From assembly GCF_017498525.1 (NCBI RefSeq), contig NZ_CP071796.1:3906001-3970000 (forward strand): DNA of 64,000 nucleotides. Reading direction: 5' to 3'. The position numbers and the translations under genes are program-made. Positions 12,659 to 19,882 of this stretch are shown here, in pieces; positions within the stretch are counted from its first letter, which is position 1, and each line of letters begins with the position of its first letter. The notes beneath the pieces were generated by a model that was given only the letters and a program-made list of their open reading frames with translations, was not told where the DNA came from and made no database searches. Source of the stretch: Ottowia testudinis. GTDB taxonomy: Bacteria > Pseudomonadota > Gammaproteobacteria > Burkholderiales > Burkholderiaceae_C.

Positions 12659-13246
12659 TCAGTCCAGAAAATTCTTCAGCATCGCATGCCCATGCTCGGT
12701 CAGGATGCTCTCGGGGTGGAACTGCACACCTTCGATGCGCTCGTCGTGGGCGTAGCCGGTGTGGCGCACGCCCTGGATTTCGCCGTCTTCGCTGGTGGCG
12801 GTGATTTCCAGTTCGGGCGGGCAAGTGGCATGGTCAATGACAAGCGAGTGGTAGCGGTTGACAATGAATTGCCGTGGCAACCCCGCGAACACGCCCTGCT
12901 GTGTGGTGGTAATCACGCTGGTCTTGCCGTGCATCAGCTCCTGTGCACGCACGATCTTGCCGCCAAACGCCGCGCCGATGGCCTGATGACCCAGGCAGAC
13001 ACCCAGGATGGGCAGCTTGCCAGCGAAGTGTTTAATCGCGGCAACAGAGATGCCCGCCTCATTGGGCGAGCACGGTCCGGGACTGATGCACAGCCGCTCC
13101 AACTCGCCGCGCGTGAACATGGCGTTCAGTTGGTCCAGCGTCACTTCGTCGTTGCGCAGCACGGTGACGTCGGCCCCCAACTCGCCAAAGTATTGGACGA
13201 TGTTGTAGGTGAAGCTGTCGTAGTTGTCGATCATGAGCAGCTTCAT
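12659..13246 (-). CDS. trpG: Anthranilate synthase glutamine amidotransferase subunit
   Basis: The subunit supplies ammonia from glutamine to TrpE; in many bacteria it also serves folate synthesis. The 195 residues start [20 protein letters not shown]. The class I amidotransferase triad is visible: Cys in [11 protein letters not shown], and His and Glu in [14 protein letters not shown]. The ATG at 13246 follows GGAG. The right-hand inverted repeat of the GxxExxY cassette ends 24 bases before this start, so the cassette was placed just upstream of the ribosome-binding site. Confidence 0.98.
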   Translation of the reverse strand: MKLLMIDNYDSFTYNIVQYFGELGADVTVLRNDEVTLDQLNAMFTRGELERLCISPGPCSPNEAGISVAAIKHFAGKLPILGVCLGHQAIGAAFGGKIVRAQELMHGKTSVITTTQQGVFAGLPRQFIVNRYHSLVIDHATCPPELEITATSEDGEIQGVRHTGYAHDERIEGVQFHPESILTEHGHAMLKNFLD

Positions 13247-13269
13247 GGGTTGCACTCCAGAAATTCTTT

Positions 13270-13734
13270 GAACGCAAAGGACGCAGAGGTTTCGCAAAAG
13301 TCGCAAAAGGAATTCACAGCTGGTTCACCACACGTTTGATGCCTCTGGCGACAGGGAAAGCGTGAAAGTTGATGAGTAGCCCGAGCCGCAGACCAGAGAC
13401 GCGCAGGTAAGACAGCAATTGCGCTCGGTGCAGATCGGTTGTTTGTTCCACCGCTTTCAGCTCAAGCAGCAAACTGCCCTGAACCAGAAAATCCGCGCGG
13501 AAAGCGACACCCAGCATTTGCCCCTTGTAGCTGGCCGGCACCGGCACCTCTCGCTCAAACGGCAACCCACGCTCACGCAATTCAGCGGCTAGCGCAGCGG
13601 CATAAGCGCTCTCCAGCAGCCCTGTACCCAACACGCGCTGCACCTCAACCGCCGCACCAATCACCTCATGAGAAAGATCATTTTCAATCTCTCTCTTTTG
13701 CGCACTTTGCGAAACCTCTGCGTCCTTTGCGTTC
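13270..13734 (-). mobile_element. Cassette with 40-bp terminal inverted repeats carrying a GxxExxY gene
   Basis: Positions 13270-13309 and 13695-13734 are inverted copies of the same 40-base sequence, identical at 37 positions. Both read inward from GAACGCAAAGGACGCAGAGG and continue TTTCGCAAA. The 465-base interval holds only the GxxExxY gene, whose N-terminal residues are encoded by one repeat and whose stop lies five bases inside the other. It sits between trpE and trpG. No clear target duplication and no transposase are visible. It may be a passively moved cassette or a product of recombination. Confidence 0.6.
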
Positions 13735-13751
13735 AAAAAAGGCGTTTCCAT
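13314..13751 (-). CDS. GxxExxY family protein
   Basis: The 145-residue protein belongs to the GxxExxY family, of unknown function and sporadic distribution. The defining motif is GTGLLESAY near residues 42-50, followed by [20 protein letters not shown] and [20 protein letters not shown], which resembles a nuclease-like alpha/beta core (E and K in LELKA). The ATG at 13751 overlaps the trpE stop by one base; a GTG one codon earlier is possible. Residues about 7-20 ([15 protein letters not shown]) come from the inverted repeat. It interrupts the trp operon without breaking trpE or trpG. Confidence 0.85.
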   Translation of the reverse strand: METPFLNAKDAEVSQSAQKREIENDLSHEVIGAAVEVQRVLGTGLLESAYAAALAAELRERGLPFEREVPVPASYKGQMLGVAFRADFLVQGSLLLELKAVEQTTDLHRAQLLSYLRVSGLRLGLLINFHAFPVARGIKRVVNQL

Positions 13752-15259
13752 CACTCAAGCCCTTCTTCAACCAACTCACTCGCCCTGAGCAGCGCCCGCG
13801 CCTTGTGCTCCGTCTCGCGCCATTCCATCTCGGGCACGCTGTCGGCCACCACGCCCGCCGCCGCCTGCACGTGCAGGGTTTGGTCCTTGACGATGGCAGT
13901 GCGGATGGCGATGGCCACGTCCATGTCGCCCGCATAACTCAAATACCCACAGGCGCCACCGTAGATGCCGCGCTTGGTCGGCTCCAGTTGGTCGATGAGT
14001 TCCATGGCGTGCACCTTGGGCGCGCCGGTCAGGGTGCCAGCGGGGAAGGTAGCCTTCAGTACGTCCATGTTGCTCATGCCGTCTTTCAGGATGCCCTCGA
14101 CGTTGCTGACGATGTGCATCACGTGGCTGTAGCGCTCCACGGCAAAGGCTTCGGTCACCTTCACGCTGCCGGTCTTGGCGATGCGGCCGATGTCGTTCCG
14201 CGCCAGGTCGATCAGCATGACATGCTCGGCGCGCTCCTTGGGGTCGTTCACCAGTTCGTGCTCGGTGGCCTTGTCGGCCTCGGGTGTGGCGCCGCGCGGG
14301 CGCGTGCCGGCCAGCGGGCGGATGGTGACTTTTTCGCCTGCGGGCGTGCTTTCTTGCCGCACCAGAATCTCGGGGCTGGCGCTGACGATCTGGAAATCAC
14401 CGAAGTCGTAATAAATCATGTACGGTGACGGGTTCAGCGAGCGCAGCGCGCGGTACAGGCTCAGGGGCGATTCGGTAAAGCGCTTCTTGATGCGCTGGCC
14501 CACCTGCACCTGCATGAAGTCGCCAGCGGCAATCAGCTCCTTGGCGCGTTCCACGGCCTTCAGATAATCGGCCTTGGCAAACTCGCGCTCGGCCGGAAAA
14601 CCCTGCGTCGGCTTGACCTGTGGCACGCTGACCGAATAGCGCAGTTGCTCGCGCAGCGTCTTCAACCGCTTCTTCGCGTTGCTGTACGCCTCGGGCTGGG
14701 CCGGGTCGGCATAGACAATGAGGTAAAGCTTGCCGGAGAGGTTGTCGATCACCGCCACCTCCTCGCTGTGCATCAGCAGGATGTCGGGCAGGCCGAGCGG
14801 ATCGGGCGGACAGGTTTTTTCGAGCTTTTTCTCGATGTGGCGCACCGTGTCGTAGCCAAAGTAGCCCGCCAACCCGCCGCAAAAGCGCGGCAGCCCGGGC
14901 CGCAGCGCCACCTTGAAACGCTTTTGGTAGGCGGCGATGAAGTCCAACGGGTTGCCTGGTGCCGTTTCAACCACCTTGCCATCGGTCACCACGTCGGTCT
15001 TGGCTTCGGCGCCAAAACCGCTGGCGCGCAACACCGTGCGCGCCGGCAGGCCGATGAAGCTGTAGCGCCCGAAGCGCTCGCCACCGATGACCGATTCCAA
15101 TAAAAAACTATAGCGCCCCGCGCCCGACCCGCCTGCGCCAGAGGCCAGTTTCAGGTAGAGAGACAGTGGCGTTTCGAGGTCGGCGAAGGCCTCGGCCATG
15201 AGTGGAATGCGGTTGTAGCCCTGGCTGGCCAGGCTTTTGAATTCGAGTTCGGTGATCAA
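13751..15259 (-). CDS. trpE: Anthranilate synthase component I, TTG start
   Basis: The enzyme makes anthranilate from chorismate with TrpG. The 502 residues include the N-terminal feedback region, LLESVIGGERFGRYSFIGLP, and the chorismate-binding core: IRPLAGTRPRGATPEADKAT, LIDLARNDIGRIAKTGSVKV, and FPAGTLTGAPKVHAMELIDQ. The start is TTG at 15259 (MITELEFKSLASQGYN) with GGAGG about nine bases upstream. A probable Trp-rich leader peptide precedes it. Confidence 0.98.
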   Translation of the reverse strand: MITELEFKSLASQGYNRIPLMAEAFADLETPLSLYLKLASGAGGSGAGRYSFLLESVIGGERFGRYSFIGLPARTVLRASGFGAEAKTDVVTDGKVVETAPGNPLDFIAAYQKRFKVALRPGLPRFCGGLAGYFGYDTVRHIEKKLEKTCPPDPLGLPDILLMHSEEVAVIDNLSGKLYLIVYADPAQPEAYSNAKKRLKTLREQLRYSVSVPQVKPTQGFPAEREFAKADYLKAVERAKELIAAGDFMQVQVGQRIKKRFTESPLSLYRALRSLNPSPYMIYYDFGDFQIVSASPEILVRQESTPAGEKVTIRPLAGTRPRGATPEADKATEHELVNDPKERAEHVMLIDLARNDIGRIAKTGSVKVTEAFAVERYSHVMHIVSNVEGILKDGMSNMDVLKATFPAGTLTGAPKVHAMELIDQLEPTKRGIYGGACGYLSYAGDMDVAIAIRTAIVKDQTLHVQAAAGVVADSVPEMEWRETEHKARALLRASELVEEGLE

Positions 15260-15384
15260 GGGGTCGAGCCTCCACGCTCGGCGGCCTGGGCAGCGGCCCG
15301 GCCTGTTTCATCTTCCTGGTGTGGCGCCGCGTGTTCTCATGCGGCTGCCGCGCGGGGGCGCCCGTTGCAGGCGCGAATCACAAG

Positions 15385-15465
15385 TCAGCGTGCTGGCTTG
15401 CGCCAGGGCCACGCCCCCTGGGCGGCGGCGCCCAGCGGTGAAATGACGTTGCGGGAAGAGAACAT
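15385..15465 (-). promoter_or_regulatory. trpL: Probable trp leader peptide and attenuation region of trpE
   Basis: A 26-codon ORF starts MFSSRNVISPLG and ends GAWPWRKPAR. Trp codons at positions 19 and 21 are the only Trp residues. It lies 125 bases before trpE. An extended -10 box TGCTACACT (TACACT at 15473-15478) sits seven bases before its ATG, so the mRNA may start at the AUG, as known for the leaderless rhizobial trpL. The coding part includes a CTGGGCG/CGCCCAG hairpin, and GCGCC/GGCGC and GCCGC/GCGGC stems follow. No T run is seen, so the termination mode is unclear. Confidence 0.6.
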
Positions 15466-15639
15466 GCGGGTGAGTGTAGCAAAGCGCCGTGCCGATCCAC
15501 ACCGCGCTGGCCGACGGGTCCGTTGGCAATTGTCTTGCACAGAACCCGACCGAACAGGCGCCTAATGTACGCGCCGGCTCCTGCGGCGACCAATGAACTC
15601 TACCGCACCGCCACAGGTGATCAGAAAGACCTGAATTAC

Positions 15640-16470
15640 ATGTTGATCCAAATCGGCTACGACATCGAACTGGCGGTGAACGCCCCCACCACCTTGCTGG
15701 GCGCGCTCCATGTGCATCCCTCGCGCGCGCACGATCTGCGGGCGCCCGAGCAGTTCGCCGTCGAGCCGCCGTTGCCCATCACCCATTACCAAGACGGCTT
15801 TGACAACACCATCAGCCGAGTCGATGTGCCGGCCGGCGTGACCAGTGTGCGCTTCACCAATCACGCCGTCATCGCCGACAGCGGGTTGCCCGACGCGGTG
15901 ATGCCCGACGCACGCCAGCACCCGCTGCACGAGTTGCCGCTGGAAGTGTTCCGCTTTTTGCTGCCCAGCCGCTATTGCGAGGTCGACAGCGAACTCATGC
16001 AATTCGCTTGGGACCAGTTTGGCCACACGCCTGAAGGCTGGACGCGCGTGCAGACCATTTGCGACTATGCGCACCAGCACATCCGCTTCGATTACCTGCA
16101 GGCGCGCGCCAACCGCACGGCGCTGCAAAGTTGGCAGGAGGGCGTGGGCGTGTGCCGCGACTACGCGCACCTGGCCGTCACGCTGTGCCGCTGCATGAAC
16201 ATTCCGGCGCGTTACGTCACCGGCTACCTCGGCGACATCGGCATGCCGCCACCTTACCCGCCGGGCGACTTCGCCGCCTGGATGGAGGTGTACCTGGGCG
16301 GCCATTGGCACACCTTCGACGCCCGCAACAACAGGCCGCGCATTGGCCGCGTGCTGATGGCGCGCGGGCGCGACGCCGCCGACGTGCCGATCACCATGGT
16401 GTTTGGTTTTAGCCAGTTGAAGCGCTTCGTGGTGGTCACGGACGAGGTGCGGGACGCCACGGCCAGCTGA
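15640..16470 (+). CDS. Transglutaminase-like cysteine peptidase family protein
   Basis: The 276-residue protein has an N-terminal beta domain (residues 1-130) and a transglutaminase-like core. The catalytic Cys is in GVGVCRDYAHLAVTLCRCMN, His in HWHTFDAR, and the third residue is the Asp of the same FDAR motif or a neighbour. The start is probably the ATG at 15640 (MLIQIGYDIELAVNAPTTLL), since similar proteins start there; the frame is open for 39 more codons upstream. The role is unknown; the family includes peptidases and protein cross-linkers. It is transcribed away from trpE. Confidence 0.85.
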   Translation: MLIQIGYDIELAVNAPTTLLGALHVHPSRAHDLRAPEQFAVEPPLPITHYQDGFDNTISRVDVPAGVTSVRFTNHAVIADSGLPDAVMPDARQHPLHELPLEVFRFLLPSRYCEVDSELMQFAWDQFGHTPEGWTRVQTICDYAHQHIRFDYLQARANRTALQSWQEGVGVCRDYAHLAVTLCRCMNIPARYVTGYLGDIGMPPPYPPGDFAAWMEVYLGGHWHTFDARNNRPRIGRVLMARGRDAADVPITMVFGFSQLKRFVVVTDEVRDATAS

Positions 16471-16552
16471 TTGGCTTCCACCCACTCGCGCCTTCGGCCC
16501 AAGCGCTTGGCGTTTTCCCCGATACAAAAAATAACCATTCGCGCGCACATTA

Positions 16553-16568
16553 ACGAACGATCGTTCGT
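16553..16568. promoter_or_regulatory. Palindromic operator, probable TetR-family site
   Basis: ACGAACGATCGTTCGT is a perfect 16-base palindrome ending 14 bases before the ATG at 16583. The same GAACGATCGTTC core occurs 13 bases before the TetR gene at 25299. That placement suggests repression by that regulator. Confidence 0.6.
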
Positions 16569-16582
16569 TTTTGGTGAGCGGA

Positions 16583-17209
16583 ATGACAACTCGAAAAGCG
16601 CCTCGACCCTGGCGGCCCAGCGTGCGCCCGCTGGTGGCGGCGGCCGCATTGTTTTGCGCCGCCCTGGTTTTGCCCACGCCAGTGTTGGCCGTGGACGTGG
16701 CTGGCGTGCAGTTTCCCGATCAGGTCAATGTGGCGGGCAAGCCGCTGCGATTGAATGGCGCTGGTGTGCGCTACAAGGCGGTGTTCAAGGTGTACGCGGC
16801 CGGCCTTTATGTGCCCGTCAAGACCGCGTCGGCGGCCGAAGCCACCGCCACCGACGCGCCCAAGCGCCTGTCCATCACCATGCTGCGCGACATCGAGTCG
16901 GCCGAGCTGGGCAAGATGTTCTCCCGCGGCATGGAGGAAAACGCCGCGCGTGGCAGCATGACGCGCCTGTTGCCCGGCATCATGCGCATGAGCCAGATCT
17001 TCAGCGACCACAAGAAGCTGAGCGCCGGCGAGAGTTTTCAGGTCGACTGGGTACCCGGCACCGGCGCCGTGCTGATCATCAAGGGGCAGGCCGTGAGCGA
17101 GCCGTTTCGCGAGCCGGAGTTCTTTCAGACGCTGATGGACATCTGGCTGGGCGCGAAACCCGCCGACTGGAAGCTGAAAGAAGCGCTGCTGGGCAAAGAG
17201 AGCACTTGA
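16583..17209 (+). CDS. Exported chalcone isomerase-fold protein
   Basis: The 208-residue protein has a Sec signal peptide (basic MTTRKAPRPWRPSVRP, then a hydrophobic stretch ending PTPVLA) and a chalcone isomerase-like domain with GVQFPDQVNVAGKPLRLNGA, GVRYKAVFKVYAAGLYVPVK and a C-terminal LMDIWLGAKPADWKLKEALL. Bacterial members of this fold are mostly not isomerases; plant relatives bind fatty acids. The operator shared with the beta-oxidation regulator fits a fatty-acid-linked role, but that is inference. The ATG at 16583 is preferred over a TTG four codons upstream. Confidence 0.8.
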   Translation: MTTRKAPRPWRPSVRPLVAAAALFCAALVLPTPVLAVDVAGVQFPDQVNVAGKPLRLNGAGVRYKAVFKVYAAGLYVPVKTASAAEATATDAPKRLSITMLRDIESAELGKMFSRGMEENAARGSMTRLLPGIMRMSQIFSDHKKLSAGESFQVDWVPGTGAVLIIKGQAVSEPFREPEFFQTLMDIWLGAKPADWKLKEALLGKEST

Positions 17210-17220
17210 ACCTGTCTCGT

Positions 17221-17262
17221 TAGCTATCGAAAAAATAGCTGCTTGCGCTTGACGGGCAGGGC
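17221..17262. repeat. Dispersed palindromic repeat, copy 5
   Basis: The copy contains TAGCTATCGAAAAAATAGCTG followed by CTTGCGCTTGACGGGCAGGG, shortly after the chalcone isomerase-like gene. Confidence 0.65.
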
Positions 17263-17284
17263 CTGCAGCCCCAAAAGCCTTGAA

Positions 17285-17460
17285 ACTGAACAACCACCTA
17301 CTAAAGTAGGTGGGTTCGCGCGGGTCGCAGAGGACAGAAAGTCCACCCGCTTCGCTCCCCGTGCCAAATACCTTGCATTGCCTACGCTGTCTCTCGTCCA
17401 CCGCCGCAAGAATCGCGTGGCTAAAGCTGACCGGCTCAAAGCCGGTGGTTTGAACCTTGT
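17285..17460 (-). mobile_element. Probable IS200/IS605-type remnant without transposase
   Basis: Two compact hairpins frame about 120 bases: ACCGGCT/AGCCGGT at 17430-17446 (left end on the minus strand) and CCACCTAC/GTAGGTGG at 17294-17313 (right end), followed by GTTGTTCAG. Between them is GCGGGT/ACCCGC (17320-17350) enclosing GGAC/GTCC. Subterminal hairpins with no inverted ends fit the IS200/IS605 group. The right part resembles the 3' region of tnpB elements that encodes the guide-like omega RNA. No tnpA or tnpB frame survives. The assignment is by pattern memory and needs an ISfinder search. Confidence 0.5.
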
Positions 17461-18425
17461 GATGGAAAATCAAACCCGGCCAGATAGAACCACTCCTGCC
17501 CCACATCGGCCTCCGGATGCGGAAACAGCACGCAGCCCGCGTGCGGCGCCGCCACCGGCGTGCCATCGGCGCGTATCCCGATCACGTCGCCCGCCTGCAC
17601 CGCGTCAAAGCTGTGCCAGTCACGCAACAGACGATCATCTGGCGATTGGCGCAGCACCACGTCCTTCAGCCGCGCGGCGGGGCCGGTAAAACGCGGCGGC
17701 GCCGTCACATCGGCCAGGCCCAAATGCGCCAGTGCGCCATGAATCGCCCGCGTGGCCACGGCGGCCGCCTCGGGGTCTTCGTGCTGCCCGCACTCGATCG
17801 TGACGGCGTACCCGCCCTGGCTGCGCATGTACTCGTTGGTGCCGATGCCGTCGTCCCCAGGCTGCTCGCTGCGCGCCAGCGCGGCACGGTCGTAGACCTC
17901 CAGCCATCCCTCCACCACCTGAGGCGCGCCCAACGCGCGGGCCAACGCCATCTCTTCGGCGGCCCGGGCAAAGGGTTCGCGCGCGCCAGCGTTGTCGCGC
18001 GGGCCGACCATGGCGAATGGAGCGCCAGGGGTGTGAAAGGAGTGCAAATCGAGCAGCGCATCGTGCTGGGCCAACAACGGTGCCAGCTGGTGAGTGACGC
18101 GGTCTTCGTAGTCCCGCGGCGCGGGCTGCGGCAGAAAGTGCCGGTTCAGGTTGCGCTCGCCCTCGCGTGTCTTTTGCTTGAAAGCCAGCGGGTTGGCCAC
18201 CGGCACCAGGGTCAGCCGCCCGCGCTGCAAACGCAAGCGCCCGTGCGTCAGGTCATCGATGGCTCGCACGATGGCGTGCGCACCGCACACCTCATTGCCG
18301 TGCACCGCGCCCAACACCACCAACGACGGGCCCGGCGCCAGCGCGGCCCAAGTGTGCCAGTGCAGCACATCGGGCTGGGCCACGGCACGTTGCAGCAGGG
18401 GGGGAAGGGTTTCGGTGGTCGTCAT
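17436..18425 (-). CDS. Aspartoacylase/succinylglutamate desuccinylase family zinc hydrolase
   Basis: This zinc-dependent deacylase of the AstE/AspA group has 329 residues. The zinc ligands appear as HGNEVCG and a later His in LLDLHSFHTPGAPFAM; Glu in VTIECGQHEDPEA is the likely catalytic base. The C-terminal beta domain has VLRQSPDDRLLRDWHSFDAV. The ATG at 18425 (MTTTETLPPLLQR) is preferred over a longer upstream reading. The last residues (about QGSNHRL) and the TGA are encoded by the left end of the IS605-like remnant, so the native C-terminus has been replaced or extended slightly. The substrate cannot be told. Confidence 0.8.
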   Translation of the reverse strand: MTTTETLPPLLQRAVAQPDVLHWHTWAALAPGPSLVVLGAVHGNEVCGAHAIVRAIDDLTHGRLRLQRGRLTLVPVANPLAFKQKTREGERNLNRHFLPQPAPRDYEDRVTHQLAPLLAQHDALLDLHSFHTPGAPFAMVGPRDNAGAREPFARAAEEMALARALGAPQVVEGWLEVYDRAALARSEQPGDDGIGTNEYMRSQGGYAVTIECGQHEDPEAAAVATRAIHGALAHLGLADVTAPPRFTGPAARLKDVVLRQSPDDRLLRDWHSFDAVQAGDVIGIRADGTPVAAPHAGCVLFPHPEADVGQEWFYLAGFDFPSQGSNHRL

Positions 18426-18650
18426 GGTGATGAAGCCCGATTTTGCCGCTGCGCCGCCAAGCTTGCAGCCACCCCTCGCCCGGCGCATCAGTTGGCGCGA
18501 GCGGCTCACTTCACCCGCCAAGCCAAGGATTCAATATGTGAAGGCAAAGAACGCGAAGATCATGAAAAGGCGCGAAAACCCCAAACCCTGGTCTTTCTTC
18601 GCTATCTTGGAACCCCCGTTGACCCTTGGGTTTCGGCTGCTCAGGCGTTG

Positions 18651-19859
18651 TCAAACCCGCTCAAAAATCCCGGCCGCACCCTGCCCCATTCCGACGCACA
18701 TGGTCACCATGCCGTACTTCCAGTTGTGCCGGCGCAGCGCATGCACCACGGTGGCCGAGCGGATCGCGCCGGTGGCGCCCAGCGGGTGTCCCAGGGCAAT
18801 GGCGCCGCCCATCGGGTTGACCTTGGTTTTGTCCAGCCCCAGCGTGGTGATGACGGCGAGCGACTGGGCAGCAAAGGCTTCGTTCAGTTCGAACCAGTCG
18901 ATCTGCTCTTTTGTCAGACCTGCGTATTTCAGCGCGGCAGGAATCGCCTCGATCGGGCCGATGCCCATGATGTGCGGCGGCACGCCCTTGCTGGCGTAGC
19001 TGACGAAGCGCGCCAGCGGCGTCAGGCCAAAGCGCTTGACGGCCGCTTCGCTGGCCAGAATCAAGGCGCCGGCGCCGTCACTGGTCTGGCTGCTGTTGCC
19101 GGCCGTGACCGAGCCGCGCGCGGCGAATACGGTGCGCAGCTTGGCCAGTCCTTCCAGCGAGGTGTCGGGCCGCGGGCCTTCGTCGATGTCGACCACGCGC
19201 TGCTGTTGCGTGACTTCGGCGGTCTTCAGGTTGACGCTGCGCTCGATCACGGTGGTGGGCGTGATCTCGTCCTTGAACTCACCGGCGGCGATGGCTTTCA
19301 GGGCGCGCTGGTGCGATTCCAGCGCAAATTCATCTTGCGCCTGGCGCGACACTTTCCACTGCTGCGCCACCTTCTCGGCCGTCAGGCCCATGCCGTAGGC
19401 GATGCCGTAGTTGTCGACGTTGTCGGTGTCGGTAAACATCGCTGGCGAGAAGCTGGGCGAGTTGCCGGTCATCGGGACCATGCTCATGCTCTCAACGCCG
19501 GCGGCGACCATCACTTCAGCCTCGCCAACGCGAATGCGATCCGCCGCCATGGCCACCGCTGACAGGCCCGAGGCGCAGAAGCGGTTGACGGTGATGCCGC
19601 CCACGCTCTTGGGGTAGCCGGCCAGCACGGCGCCAATGCGCGCCACGTTCAGGCCCTGCTGCGCTTCGGGAATGGCGCAGCCGCAGATCACGTCTTCAAT
19701 CGCGGCGGGATCGAGCCCCGGCGCCTGCCTAACGGCTTCGCGCAGCACGTGCGCCAGCAGATCGTCGGGCCGGGTGTTCTTGAAATAGCCCTTGTGCGAA
19801 CGCCCGATGGGCGTGCGGGTGGCGGCGACGATGTAGGCGTCTTGGGTTTGTTTGGTCAT
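18651..19859 (-). CDS. fadA: Acetyl-CoA C-acyltransferase (3-ketoacyl-CoA thiolase)
   Basis: The enzyme performs the last step of beta-oxidation, thiolysis of 3-ketoacyl-CoA. The 402 residues contain the active Cys in TVNRFCASGLSAVAMAADRI, the motif NEAFAAQSLAVITTLG, GGAIALGHPLGATGAI, and the second Cys near the end in VTMCVGMGQGAAGIFERV. It follows the HAD/ECH fusion gene by 23 bases and forms the thiolase part of the complex with it. The 125 bases after it contain a diverged copy of the GAACGCAAAG-type repeat near 18545. Confidence 0.96.
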   Translation of the reverse strand: MTKQTQDAYIVAATRTPIGRSHKGYFKNTRPDDLLAHVLREAVRQAPGLDPAAIEDVICGCAIPEAQQGLNVARIGAVLAGYPKSVGGITVNRFCASGLSAVAMAADRIRVGEAEVMVAAGVESMSMVPMTGNSPSFSPAMFTDTDNVDNYGIAYGMGLTAEKVAQQWKVSRQAQDEFALESHQRALKAIAAGEFKDEITPTTVIERSVNLKTAEVTQQQRVVDIDEGPRPDTSLEGLAKLRTVFAARGSVTAGNSSQTSDGAGALILASEAAVKRFGLTPLARFVSYASKGVPPHIMGIGPIEAIPAALKYAGLTKEQIDWFELNEAFAAQSLAVITTLGLDKTKVNPMGGAIALGHPLGATGAIRSATVVHALRRHNWKYGMVTMCVGMGQGAAGIFERV

Positions 19860-19882
19860 GGTGAAAATTCCTCGCCGATCAA

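Noticed and set aside
15101-15120. Another repeat copy (AAAAAACTATAGCG) within trpE
   Set aside because: The encoded residues GRYSFLLES are typical of TrpE, and the repeat's second arm is absent.
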